Source: Bacilli bacterium
GTDB lineage: Bacteria; Bacillota_I; Bacilli_A; RFN20; CAG-826
NCBI GenBank assembly: GCA_017468925.1
Contig: JAFUHI010000003.1
Span: 1-64,000, forward strand
Direction: 5' to 3'
Length of the DNA: 64,000 nucleotides
The notes beneath the pieces were generated by a model, which saw only the letters and a program-made list of their open reading frames with translations, had not been told where the DNA came from and ran no database searches. Shown in pieces: positions 1 through 7,542 of the stretch. The translations under genes were made by a program, and so were the position numbers. Positions within the stretch are counted from its first letter, which is position 1. Every line of letters begins with the position of its first letter.

Positions 1-4
1 AATA

Positions 5-33
5 AGGGGTGAAATAATTAACATCTCACCCCT
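5..33 (-). terminator. Hairpin downstream of the ranthipeptide-like gene
   Basis: A perfect 8-bp stem (AGGGGTGA at 5-12, TCACCCCT at 26-33) is followed on the minus strand by TTATT. It starts 7 bases after the peptide stop codon. It may be an intrinsic terminator or a partial attenuator that keeps a high precursor-to-maturase ratio; the weak T tract favours partial read-through. The next gene lies outside the window. Confidence 0.6.
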
Positions 34-39
34 GACTTA

Positions 40-192
40 TTATTTAGGATCTTTTGTACCACAAGCAGGTGCTGGTTCTGGGTCTTTTGTACCACAAGCA
101 GGTGCTGGTTCAGGATCCTTACTGCCACATGCTGGGGCTGGTTTTGGATCAGCAGAGCCACATGCAGTGCTGAATAAGTTGAGTTCTAACAT
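40..192 (-). CDS. Small Cys/Asp repeat peptide, freyrasin-like ranthipeptide precursor
   Basis: This 50-residue gene reads right to left. A strong AAGGAGG lies 11 bases before the ATG at 192, so translation is very likely. After a ten-residue leader-like start (MLELNLFSTA) come four copies of an 11-residue unit, CGxxDPxPAPA, with Cys at residues 11, 22, 33 and 44. Each Cys has an Asp four positions later (CGSAD, CGSKD, CGTKD, CGTKD), giving four C-x3-D motifs. Known from the family: freyrasin-type ranthipeptides have CX3D repeats, and a radical SAM/SPASM enzyme links each Cys sulphur to the Asp beta carbon. Inferred: this is such a precursor and its maturase lies beyond position 1. The function of the mature peptide is unknown. 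It could instead be a metal-binding Cys-repeat peptide, but the strict spacing and Pro-rich linkers favour the RiPP reading. Confidence 0.75.
   Translation of the reverse strand: MLELNLFSTACGSADPKPAPACGSKDPEPAPACGTKDPEPAPACGTKDPK
47..178 (-). repeat. Four tandem 33-bp units encoding the CX3D repeats
   Basis: Units lie at 47-79, 80-112, 113-145 and 146-178. The two nearest the stop codon (47-79 and 80-112) are almost identical, the third is close and the fourth has diverged. This points to recent unit duplication inside the peptide gene. Confidence 0.8.
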
Positions 193-279
193 ATTCTTTT
201 TTTCCTCCTTGGTATAATTATTAATTTTCAGAATATTTAAAGCACTGTATAATTTTAGACAGAGTGTCGGATTTTACTT

Positions 280-861
280 ATGAGCCATTATATAGAAGCT
301 AGAGAAAAAACAATAACAAAAATAGAGAAAGCCTATTTTGATCTCTATATAAAAGATAGAAAGATAACTGTTAATGAGATATGCAAAATTGCTGGTATCC
401 ACCGCTCAACATTTTATTTTTATTATGAATGGGTTGATGATGTTCTTGATGGCATTAAAAATAGGTTGTTAAATAAATTAGTCAACATAGTTGAAAGCAA
501 AGAAAGAGGCAACCAAGATTTCCGACAAATCCAAATTAATCTCCGTCAAATGTTTAAAATAGACCGTTATTATTTAGTTCCCCTAGTGCTTGAACAAAGA
601 GGTGGGAAATTCGCTGTGCAATATCGTGAATATCTTAAAGAAAAATTCGCTGAAGATTTAGGATTAGATTATAAAACTGGTAACGACGTAAAAAACGATG
701 TTGCTAACTGTGTTTTATCTGGAATGATTGAAATCATGCTATACGAATTATCCAGTGAAATAATACCTGAAGAATTCACATATATCATCGGTAGAGGAAT
801 TATTGATAAAGGTGTTAATAAGACTCTAAATGAAGATTTAAATATAAAATTTGGAAAATAA
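280..861 (+). CDS. TetR/AcrR family transcriptional regulator
   Basis: The 193-residue protein has an N-terminal TetR-type helix-turn-helix around residues 25-50 (ITVNEICKIAGIHRSTFYFYY, a typical recognition-helix pattern). The rest is a helical ligand/dimerisation domain of usual family length. A TATAAT box at 248-253 precedes the ATG by 26 bases, and no clear Shine-Dalgarno is seen. The gene is divergent from the CX3D peptide, with 87 bases between the two starts, so it is the natural candidate to control peptide expression. The family normally represses; the ligand is unknown. Codons are more AT-rich than in the glycan genes that follow, consistent with an accessory origin for the peptide/TetR pair. 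Confidence 0.85.
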   Translation: MSHYIEAREKTITKIEKAYFDLYIKDRKITVNEICKIAGIHRSTFYFYYEWVDDVLDGIKNRLLNKLVNIVESKERGNQDFRQIQINLRQMFKIDRYYLVPLVLEQRGGKFAVQYREYLKEKFAEDLGLDYKTGNDVKNDVANCVLSGMIEIMLYELSSEIIPEEFTYIIGRGIIDKGVNKTLNEDLNIKFGK

Positions 862-863
862 AA

Positions 864-888
864 ACAGTCCTGAATGTATCAGAACTGT
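864..888. terminator. Bidirectional terminator between TetR gene and tRNA-fMet
   Basis: The 10-bp stem (ACAGTCCTGA / TCAGAACTGT, one G-T pair) has a 5-base loop. On the minus strand it is followed by TTTTTATTTT, ending the tRNA transcript. It also lies just after the TetR stop codon. Confidence 0.75.
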
Positions 889-898
889 AGTTTACATT

Positions 899-973
899 TG
901 GTTGCGGGGGGAGGATTTGAACCTCCGACCTCCAGGTTATGGGCCTGGCAAGCTACCACTGCTCTACCCCGCG
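899..973 (-). tRNA. Initiator tRNA-fMet (CAT)
   Basis: The cloverleaf folds with acceptor CGCGGGG / CCCCGCA, leaving the C1-A72 mismatch that marks bacterial initiator tRNAs. The T arm is GGAGG / CCTCC and CCA is encoded. The anticodon loop is CCCATAA with CAT at 34-36. Two oddities: position 33 is C instead of the near-universal U, and the initiator's three G-C pairs at the base of the anticodon stem are A29-T41, G30-C40, G31-C39. It is 75 bases including CCA. Confidence 0.93.
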
Positions 974-1075
974 ATATATGCTTAAGTGCGTCTTCTCAAG
1001 CCAAATAATGATAGATTAGTAAATCTTTTTGTGCAAGAGATTTGTTTCTCACTATTATTTTTGACATCTTTTATA

Positions 1076-1081
1076 TACAAT
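1076..1081 (+). promoter_or_regulatory. -10 box (TACAAT) of a probable leaderless promoter, GH2 gene
   Basis: TACAAT ends 7 bases before the ATG at 1089 and no Shine-Dalgarno is present, so transcription should start at or within two bases of the ATG. A TTGACA at 1061-1066 is too close to serve as its -35. The same arrangement occurs at several other genes in the window. Confidence 0.45.
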
Positions 1082-1088
1082 ATAACCG

Positions 1089-3404
1089 ATGAAAAAATAT
1101 ATTAATTACGGATGGAAATTCACTAAAGGATTCAAAGATAGCTATTTGAACAGGTTTCCATCACATGAGGTTGTGGATATCCCTCATGCCGCCATAAAAA
1201 CTCCACTCAATTGCTTCTCCGATGATTTGTATCAAGGAGTATTCACCTACGAAAAGACATTTGACTATGAATTAGGCGAAAACAAAAAGCATTTTATCGT
1301 TTTTGAAGGAGCGATGGTTCAAATCCATGTCTATTTCAATGGGATAGACTATGGCGAGCACATCTCTTCCTTTGTCCAAGTGAGGATTGATGTAAGCGAT
1401 TCGATAAAAGCCAAAGGTAACAAATTAGTGGTCATTCTTGACTCTAGAGAAGATCCTCATATCCCTCCATACGGAAATGTGTTGGATTACACGACTTTCT
1501 CTGGGATATATCGCCCAGTCTATGTCGAATCATTCAAAGACAATTACATCAAAGACATTTTCGCGTTTGGCGATATGAATGGTAATCTCTATATCGAAAA
1601 AGAGATAGAAGGCAAAGGCGAATTGTCATACCAGCTCTTCTATGGAGGAAGGCTCGTAAAAGAATTCAAGGAAGATAAAACCAAAATTGAAAACCCGATA
1701 CTTTATAGCATAGAGGAGCCAAACCTATATCTATTAAGAGCGATCCTCAGAAACGGCGAAGAAGTATCAGTTTTTGAAAGAAGGCTTGGTTTCAGAACGG
1801 CGAGATTCACCAAAGATGGTTTCTATTTGAACGAGAGGAAAGTGAAACTCATTGGTTTGAATAGGCACCAAACTTATCCATATGTTGGCTGTGCAATGCC
1901 TAAATCGATGCAGGAAGATGATGCGAATATCCTTAAATTCAAATTAGGGGTCAATATCGTCAGAACATCCCACTACCCCCAAAGCGAGGATTTCCTCAAT
2001 AGATGCGATGAATTAGGCCTACTAGTGATTGATGAGATACCAGGATGGCAATTCATCAGCAAAGATGGAGTCTGGAGAAAGAACTATCTATATTTCGTTG
2101 ATAAGATGGTGAGAAAAGAAAGAAACCACCCATCTCTAATCGGATATGGGTTGAGGATAGATGAATCGCCTGATGATGATATTTTATATTCTAAAGGCAA
2201 TGAAATCGCCCACAATCTGGACCCATATAGGCAAACTTTGGGAGTAAGAAATTTCAAAGAAAGCAATCTATTAGAAGACGTCTACGCCTTCAATGATTTC
2301 TCTTGCTGCTCGCTTGACCATGGGGCGGACAACCCCAAAACCTGGGTGGGCGCAGGCGATGCCCCGAAAATCATCTCTGAGCATGATGGACATATGTTCC
2401 CGACAAAGATGTTCGATAGGAATGAAAAGACCGTAGAGCACGCTTTAAGACACTTAAAAGTCATTAACGACGCTTTAGGATACGAAGAGATATCTGCGGT
2501 TATCGGCTGGTGCGCCTTCGATTACAACACCCACAAGCAATTTGGCTCTGGGGACCACATTTGCTACCATGGGGTTGCCGATATATTTAGAACCCCTAAA
2601 GCCGCTGGATATGCTTATTTGTCCCAGACTTCTTCCACCCCGATGATGTGGGTTGCTAACGTACCTACCCCAGGAGATGGAAATGAAGGCGTCAATGGTC
2701 CAATAACGGTGTTCACCAATTGCGAATATGTCGAATTATTCAAGGGCGATAAATCGATTGGAAAGTTCTATCCTGACACCGAATCTTATCCGAATCTAAA
2801 ACACGCTCCGATAATAATCGATGACTTCATAGGCAATGACTTGAATGATTTGCCATTTAGCGACAAAGAGAAGAAAATCTTTGCAAAAATCGCCTCAAAA
2901 GCCATTCAAATCGGCATGATCCATTTAGATTCAAGCGATCAATCGGCTTTGGAAAAACTCATCAAAAAATACAAATTCACCCATGAGCAAGTCGTCGCTT
3001 TATATTCTAGATTCGCCATCTTCCAAAGCGATATTGTATGGAGAATCGTAGGCTACTATAACGGGAGCAAAGTCTCCGAAAAGAGATTTGGCTTAAGCGA
3101 TAAATATTCCTATAGGATCGACACATCCGCGGATACATTGACGAATGGTGATACGTATGATGTGATGAGAATCAACGTCAAATTGGTGGATGAATATGGC
3201 ACCCAAGCGATATATGCGAATAGGACAATCCATATAGAAACCCAAGGACCTATCGCTTTGCTTTCACCCGCTTATACCACTTTGCAAGGAGGCTCCACCG
3301 CAGTGTATGTTAGAAGCCTTCCGACTTCCGAATCGACATACGCCAGAATCATCATCCATTTTGAGGATGCACCAGACAAAAACATCGATATATTCGTTAT
3401 ATAA
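1089..3404 (+). CDS. Glycoside hydrolase family 2 (beta-galactosidase/beta-glucuronidase-like)
   Basis: This 771-residue protein lacks a signal peptide and is probably cytoplasmic. It has an N-terminal jelly-roll sugar-binding domain, an immunoglobulin-like sandwich, then a TIM barrel starting near residue 250 (KLIGLNRHQTYPYVG). The barrel carries RTSHYPQ, the segment NHPSLIGYGLRIDES and the putative nucleophile in ISEHDGHMFP (E431). By family knowledge the acid/base glutamate follows an Asn; here the pair is D358-E359 instead of N-E. Related gut enzymes carry VRINES at this point, so the Asp is a substitution of the usual Asn. A further C-terminal domain follows the barrel. The sugar specificity cannot be read from sequence. 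No sugar gene adjoins it, and it appears to have its own leaderless promoter. Confidence 0.88.
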   Translation: MKKYINYGWKFTKGFKDSYLNRFPSHEVVDIPHAAIKTPLNCFSDDLYQGVFTYEKTFDYELGENKKHFIVFEGAMVQIHVYFNGIDYGEHISSFVQVRIDVSDSIKAKGNKLVVILDSREDPHIPPYGNVLDYTTFSGIYRPVYVESFKDNYIKDIFAFGDMNGNLYIEKEIEGKGELSYQLFYGGRLVKEFKEDKTKIENPILYSIEEPNLYLLRAILRNGEEVSVFERRLGFRTARFTKDGFYLNERKVKLIGLNRHQTYPYVGCAMPKSMQEDDANILKFKLGVNIVRTSHYPQSEDFLNRCDELGLLVIDEIPGWQFISKDGVWRKNYLYFVDKMVRKERNHPSLIGYGLRIDESPDDDILYSKGNEIAHNLDPYRQTLGVRNFKESNLLEDVYAFNDFSCCSLDHGADNPKTWVGAGDAPKIISEHDGHMFPTKMFDRNEKTVEHALRHLKVINDALGYEEISAVIGWCAFDYNTHKQFGSGDHICYHGVADIFRTPKAAGYAYLSQTSSTPMMWVANVPTPGDGNEGVNGPITVFTNCEYVELFKGDKSIGKFYPDTESYPNLKHAPIIIDDFIGNDLNDLPFSDKEKKIFAKIASKAIQIGMIHLDSSDQSALEKLIKKYKFTHEQVVALYSRFAIFQSDIVWRIVGYYNGSKVSEKRFGLSDKYSYRIDTSADTLTNGDTYDVMRINVKLVDEYGTQAIYANRTIHIETQGPIALLSPAYTTLQGGSTAVYVRSLPTSESTYARIIIHFEDAPDKNIDIFVI

Positions 3405-3435
3405 ATCTTTACTTTCAATGATTTATCATTGGTGG

Positions 3436-3441
3436 TATACT
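3436..3441 (+). promoter_or_regulatory. -10 box (TATACT) just before the flippase-like gene
   Basis: TATACT ends 10 bases before the ATG at 3452 and no Shine-Dalgarno lies between. The mRNA leader would be about 0-4 bases. The box lies in the 47-base gap after the GH2 gene. Confidence 0.4.
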
Positions 3442-3451
3442 ACCCCTCGTT

Positions 3452-4741
3452 ATGCGCAAATCAAAGAAGCAAATTGCCAAAGAACAAGAAAACATCAAAA
3501 CTCATGAGCAACTCATGAAAGATGCCAAAAAGAAGAAAAGACTTCAGCTTATCTCTAATTTGATTTTCTTCTTAGCCATTTCTATTTTGGCTTTAAGTTT
3601 GCTTATCACTTTAGCGAATAATTCAACTGGGGAAGGCCCTTCTATTCTTGATACCTTCAATAACATATGGGCCGGAGGAGGCTGGACATATCTAGTTCCG
3701 GCATTTGGCTTCACCCTCGCTTATTTCCTTCTTTGGCCTATTTCTCTATGTTTGTACGCTAGAGCGTCAGAGCTTGATGTCCCCTTCTTCGATTCATATT
3801 GCATCGGAGCGAGTGAGATTTTCTATAATGGAGTAACGCCTTTTGGCGCAGGCGGCCAGCCTTTCCAAATCTATTCCTACAAAAGCATCGGGGTAGATAC
3901 ATCCAAGGCCACAGGCGCTGTTTTGGTCAATTATGTCACTTATTTGATAGCAACGAATGTTTTCGCGGTTCTTTCTCTCATCTTCTATCCATATTATGTC
4001 GATGGGTTGGGATTAATAAAGAACGCCCCATTTGATTTGAAATGGTTCCAATGGGTAGCCCTTGTTGGCTTCATCCTCAACATGTTCTCTTTGGTATTCA
4101 TGATAATCATGGGAACAAGTCGTCACCTAAGAAATCTCTTAGTCAAAGCGATGTGGGGAGTATCCAAATGGCCACTTCTAAGAAGATTTCTTCCGAAAAG
4201 AGTCCCTGCTTTTGAAAAATATTGCGATGATTCGCAGATTGCTTTCAAACAGCTTTGGGTCCATAGAAAAACCTTTATTTTCTCTTTGCTTATAAGACTT
4301 GTTAATGTTGCCTGCTATAACGCAGTAACGTATTTTGTAATAAGGTCTTGTGATATCCATTTCGATGATCCTACTCTTGCATTCTGGATTGCTTTCATGG
4401 CCACATCTTATTCCACAATCGCAGTTGTTTGGCTCCCAACACCTGGGGCAACAGGCGGAGTCGAATTCGCGATGCAGATTGTTCTAGCCTCAATCTTTGC
4501 AGGAGCGAGTTTAAAGAAAGAAGGCGAATTGCCAGAGGCTGCCGCTATAACAATTGTATGGCGTGTTCTTACTTACTATATATTGATGGCCTTCTCCTTC
4601 ATCGTTTCCATCATCTTCCAATTGAGAGTCAATAGAAGGATAAGCAAGCAAATCAAATCCATCGAAGAAATAGATTCCCACATTGAATTACCAGAAGGCG
4701 TTAGGGAAGAAAAAGAAACAAAAACAGAAGAATCCAAATAA
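3452..4741 (+). CDS. Lysylphosphatidylglycerol synthase/flippase-like integral membrane protein
   Basis: This 429-residue protein has about eight hydrophobic segments and matches the UPF0104/MprF N-terminal (flippase-like) family. The segment FYNGVTPFGAGGQPFQIYSYK near residue 130 is the family's conserved loop, and TPGATGGVEFAMQ near residue 330 is its second glycine-rich signature. Known: this domain forms the lipid-flipping half of MprF, but stand-alone versions lack the lysyltransferase domain and have unproven substrates, probably lipid-linked molecules. The tail after the last segment is charged and cytoplasmic. The start is set by the ATG after the TATACT box; there is no ribosome binding site. 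A terminator follows directly. Confidence 0.8.
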   Translation: MRKSKKQIAKEQENIKTHEQLMKDAKKKKRLQLISNLIFFLAISILALSLLITLANNSTGEGPSILDTFNNIWAGGGWTYLVPAFGFTLAYFLLWPISLCLYARASELDVPFFDSYCIGASEIFYNGVTPFGAGGQPFQIYSYKSIGVDTSKATGAVLVNYVTYLIATNVFAVLSLIFYPYYVDGLGLIKNAPFDLKWFQWVALVGFILNMFSLVFMIIMGTSRHLRNLLVKAMWGVSKWPLLRRFLPKRVPAFEKYCDDSQIAFKQLWVHRKTFIFSLLIRLVNVACYNAVTYFVIRSCDIHFDDPTLAFWIAFMATSYSTIAVVWLPTPGATGGVEFAMQIVLASIFAGASLKKEGELPEAAAITIVWRVLTYYILMAFSFIVSIIFQLRVNRRISKQIKSIEEIDSHIELPEGVREEKETKTEESK

Positions 4742-4749
4742 TTTAAAAA

Positions 4750-4786
4750 CCCTGCAAATCAAGTGTTTAATCCAAAAAATGCAGGG
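4750..4786. terminator. Bidirectional terminator between convergent genes
   Basis: CCCTGCA (4750-4756) pairs with TGCAGGG (4780-4786), with A/T tracts on both sides. It separates the flippase-like gene from the endonuclease gene, which converge here. Confidence 0.75.
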
Positions 4787-4793
4787 ATTTTAT

Positions 4794-6281
4794 TTATTTT
4801 CTCTTTTTCTTTATCTTTACTTTGCCACGTTTAGAGACTTTAATGCGATAGCCAGCGATTGATAGAATTACGACTATGGCAACCACAAGAACAATTACGC
4901 CGATTATGATTAATAGCTTGTGTTGTTCAAAGAAGCTTTGTTCTTGTTCCCCACTTTCCGAAGTTGGAGTGCTTTGAGAAGATGGTGGTACCTCTGAAGA
5001 TGTCGGTGTATCACTTGAAGTAACTGGTGCTTCACTCGTGCTGGACGAAGAAGAAACCTCTGTTGTGCTTGAATCCGGTGAGGGAGGTACATCTCCATCA
5101 TTAAACACATTGATCAAATCATTGCTTGGATTTGCGTAGCCTGTCACCGTGGACGAATAGCTTCCATCTTCCGATTTGCCCCAGATGAATTCCGCCCATT
5201 CGGGGTAATCGATGAATGGGTTTCTGTTGTTGGTGAAGTTTTTGTATAGAAGATTGTTTCTATGGATTTCCCAGGCATCTGGAGGATCGATCCTATTCCA
5301 TTCAAGCAAATCTTGAAGGATACCCATTTGCCCTTTGGTTGTAGCGGAGCTTGTATAGGCAGAGCCAGGTCCCCAATTCAATTCATTAACGATTTCTAGG
5401 TTCGGATTGCCAGCATCTATTCCATCCGCATCGCTTCCAGAAAGATAATTGTATCTTGCAACCATATAAAAACAGGCTCTAGCGATATCACCTTTATCGC
5501 AATCCTGCGGTTCGAAAACGGTGTATGTTCCTCCTTTTGTCTTAGATTTTCCTTTTAAATTGCCAGTCAAAGTTGAGGCATAGCTACCGGCATCATCATA
5601 GCTTTTGTTTTTGTCTACGTAACCATAGAAATAGTTGTTGTGATTTATTCCGTTTACTCTGCCGTTTCCCGCCCAGAGGTGCATCAAATCTCCTCTAGCG
5701 CCTACGCCTTTGGAATCATCATCAAAACCGCATGATTTTGGCCAGATATGCTCCTGGTTTATACCCCACTGATCTTGTTGATGATTGCCCCACGCTTTAG
5801 TTTCATTATCAACTCCTCTATTCACATATAAAGCGTGGATATATGGGTTGGTTCCTACACTCGAATTGCTAGATCCATATTTGTATCCTGTGATGATATT
5901 TGTTGAAGCGTTATATCCGCTTATCGCGGATGCTGGAGATTTCTCCCAATCTCTATCAATTATTTCGTATGATTGCCAAACGGCTTTTGTGGCACTGCTG
6001 CCATAAGAGAAATACTTTTGCCCATTCTTTAAAATCGGTTTGAGGTTCTTTAGAAGATTTGTCCCTTGTCTTTCGTTTTGCGATAAGGAATTAAGCGAAG
6101 AATAATAACTTCTGATATCCGATTCAGTTGAATCATTTAAGTCTATCGTGGTCGGGACACTGCTTACGGTATAGCTACTGGCGTCAACGGAATATGAAGG
6201 TATATTCGCTAACGAAAAAGCGCTAAATAATAATGCGGCCGATGCAAATGATAATGATACTCTTACTATTTTCTTATTCAT
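4794..6281 (-). CDS. Secreted, membrane-anchored endonuclease I family protein
   Basis: The 495-residue protein starts with a signal peptide (hydrophobic residues 7-27). The central region holds the endonuclease I (EndA/NucM, beta-beta-alpha metal) motif NQEHIWPKSCGFDDDSKG around residues 172-190. A family Asn-containing helix follows (LMHLWAGNGRVNGINHNNYF). Known enzymes cleave DNA and RNA non-specifically with Mg2+ or Ca2+. A Ser/Thr/Pro-rich linker (about 395-445) leads to a C-terminal membrane helix and a very basic tail (KRGKVKIKKKRK). This suggests an enzyme held at the cell surface, a feature absent from most secreted EndA enzymes. Likely roles are extracellular DNA scavenging or uptake. 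The ATG is preceded by AAGG and a TATAAT about 30 bases upstream. Confidence 0.88.
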   Translation of the reverse strand: MNKKIVRVSLSFASAALLFSAFSLANIPSYSVDASSYTVSSVPTTIDLNDSTESDIRSYYSSLNSLSQNERQGTNLLKNLKPILKNGQKYFSYGSSATKAVWQSYEIIDRDWEKSPASAISGYNASTNIITGYKYGSSNSSVGTNPYIHALYVNRGVDNETKAWGNHQQDQWGINQEHIWPKSCGFDDDSKGVGARGDLMHLWAGNGRVNGINHNNYFYGYVDKNKSYDDAGSYASTLTGNLKGKSKTKGGTYTVFEPQDCDKGDIARACFYMVARYNYLSGSDADGIDAGNPNLEIVNELNWGPGSAYTSSATTKGQMGILQDLLEWNRIDPPDAWEIHRNNLLYKNFTNNRNPFIDYPEWAEFIWGKSEDGSYSSTVTGYANPSNDLINVFNDGDVPPSPDSSTTEVSSSSSTSEAPVTSSDTPTSSEVPPSSQSTPTSESGEQEQSFFEQHKLLIIIGVIVLVVAIVVILSIAGYRIKVSKRGKVKIKKKRK

Positions 6282-6378
6282 AAGTAAAACCTTGCTCTAA
6301 TTATATTAAAAATAGAATATAAATAACATAAAAAGTCATTATGTATTCCTATATTTTGTGATAAAAAACATTAGAAGA

Positions 6379-7536
6379 TTATTGAATTATGTCCGAAACA
6401 TGAAGAGGGACTTTTCTAGAAACCAATATCTTTTGCGCCTCTTCTATCGAATAATCGCCATTAGAATCAGTCAACGAAGCGATGACACCGCACGCTTCAC
6501 CGCTTAATGCGCAAACAGGAATGACTCGAGTGATATTCCATATATTTAGATCCTTGTTACCAATGCACCTTCCGGCGACTGAAAGGTTCTTTATTTTTTT
6601 TCCAACCAAGCAAGAAAAAGACAATTCATATATTGGTCCTGGCCTGGTCCAATCACCAAATAACCCTGCAGAATCAGCGTTAAATTTGTGATCATCATCA
6701 AAAGACATATCGTTTTTACTAATTAATTTTCTGCTCATTCTTATTGTCGGTATAGTGCATAGAGTCGCTAAAGGATGCGATGGGGAATCTTTGCCCGCAG
6801 AAAGAAAATCATCTAGAATTGCGTGATGGTATCCTTGCATATAAATAGATAGTTCTTTTGTGTCGATTCCATGTATTGAATCGGAACGCAGAGCGTCTTT
6901 CTCGCTCACAAAATCAGTGCTTCCTTTTTGTTTCAATTTATATGCGCCATCTTCATTGGTGTAATACCAATAAGCTGGTGCGTTTTTAAATGACGGGATA
7001 GCGGTTTCCTCGCCTGCATACTGGCATAATGAAGCATCACCAGTGCAATCAACAAAGGATGTGGCTTTGATAATGAAATTCTCTGTTCTTGAGGCCACTT
7101 CAATTTCTTCTATGACACCATTAGTGGTTTTAGCCCCTCTAACGATTGAGCCATAAAATATCTCAACCCCTTCTTCCAAAAGCAATCTTTCAGTTTGAAG
7201 GGCGAACAGATTAGGATTGAATTTGCATTCGAATCGATGATTGATTTTATCTTCTAATGTGCCATTCTCCAGCCAAGCTGTGGGATATTTTTCTTCATAT
7301 CCGTCTTTTAGCGACAGCATGAATAATTCGAAGGGAATCGAATAAAATAATTGATGTCCCCTGCCATCGCATATCGGAAGATAATAGCTGATTAGTCCAG
7401 AGGTTGCCAAACCACCAAGCATAAAAGAGGCTTCAACCAAACATACCTTTTTTCCAAGCCTAGCAGAAGATAATGCAGCGCTTATTCCGGCGAATCCACC
7501 GCCGACCACAGCCACATCAAATTCATATTTTTTCAT
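6379..7536 (-). CDS. FAD-dependent oxidoreductase (FAD_oxidored type)
   Basis: The 385-residue protein opens with a dinucleotide-binding fold, VAVVGGGFAGISAALSSARLG at residues 8-28, followed by the acidic end of the second strand (LVEA). ATSFVDCTGDASLCQYAG near residues 160-177 and LSVAGRCIGNKDLN near 315-328 are typical of FAD-dependent proteins often annotated as FAD-dependent oxidoreductases next to glycoside hydrolases. It starts 6 bases after the GH38 stop codon without its own Shine-Dalgarno, so it is probably cotranscribed and coupled. The substrate is unknown, but the context suggests a sugar or sugar-derived alcohol. It is somewhat shorter than many relatives of about 430 residues. 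Confidence 0.75.
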   Translation of the reverse strand: MKKYEFDVAVVGGGFAGISAALSSARLGKKVCLVEASFMLGGLATSGLISYYLPICDGRGHQLFYSIPFELFMLSLKDGYEEKYPTAWLENGTLEDKINHRFECKFNPNLFALQTERLLLEEGVEIFYGSIVRGAKTTNGVIEEIEVASRTENFIIKATSFVDCTGDASLCQYAGEETAIPSFKNAPAYWYYTNEDGAYKLKQKGSTDFVSEKDALRSDSIHGIDTKELSIYMQGYHHAILDDFLSAGKDSPSHPLATLCTIPTIRMSRKLISKNDMSFDDDHKFNADSAGLFGDWTRPGPIYELSFSCLVGKKIKNLSVAGRCIGNKDLNIWNITRVIPVCALSGEACGVIASLTDSNGDYSIEEAQKILVSRKVPLHVSDIIQ

Positions 7537-7542
7537 AAATGG

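Noticed and set aside
47-178. CRISPR-like array of 33-bp repeats
   Set aside because: The units are contiguous without spacers and keep one reading frame with a ribosome binding site, so they are coding repeats.
1061-1066. TTGACA as the -35 box of the GH2 promoter
   Set aside because: The spacing to the usable -10 boxes is 14 bases or less, too short for the usual 16-18.
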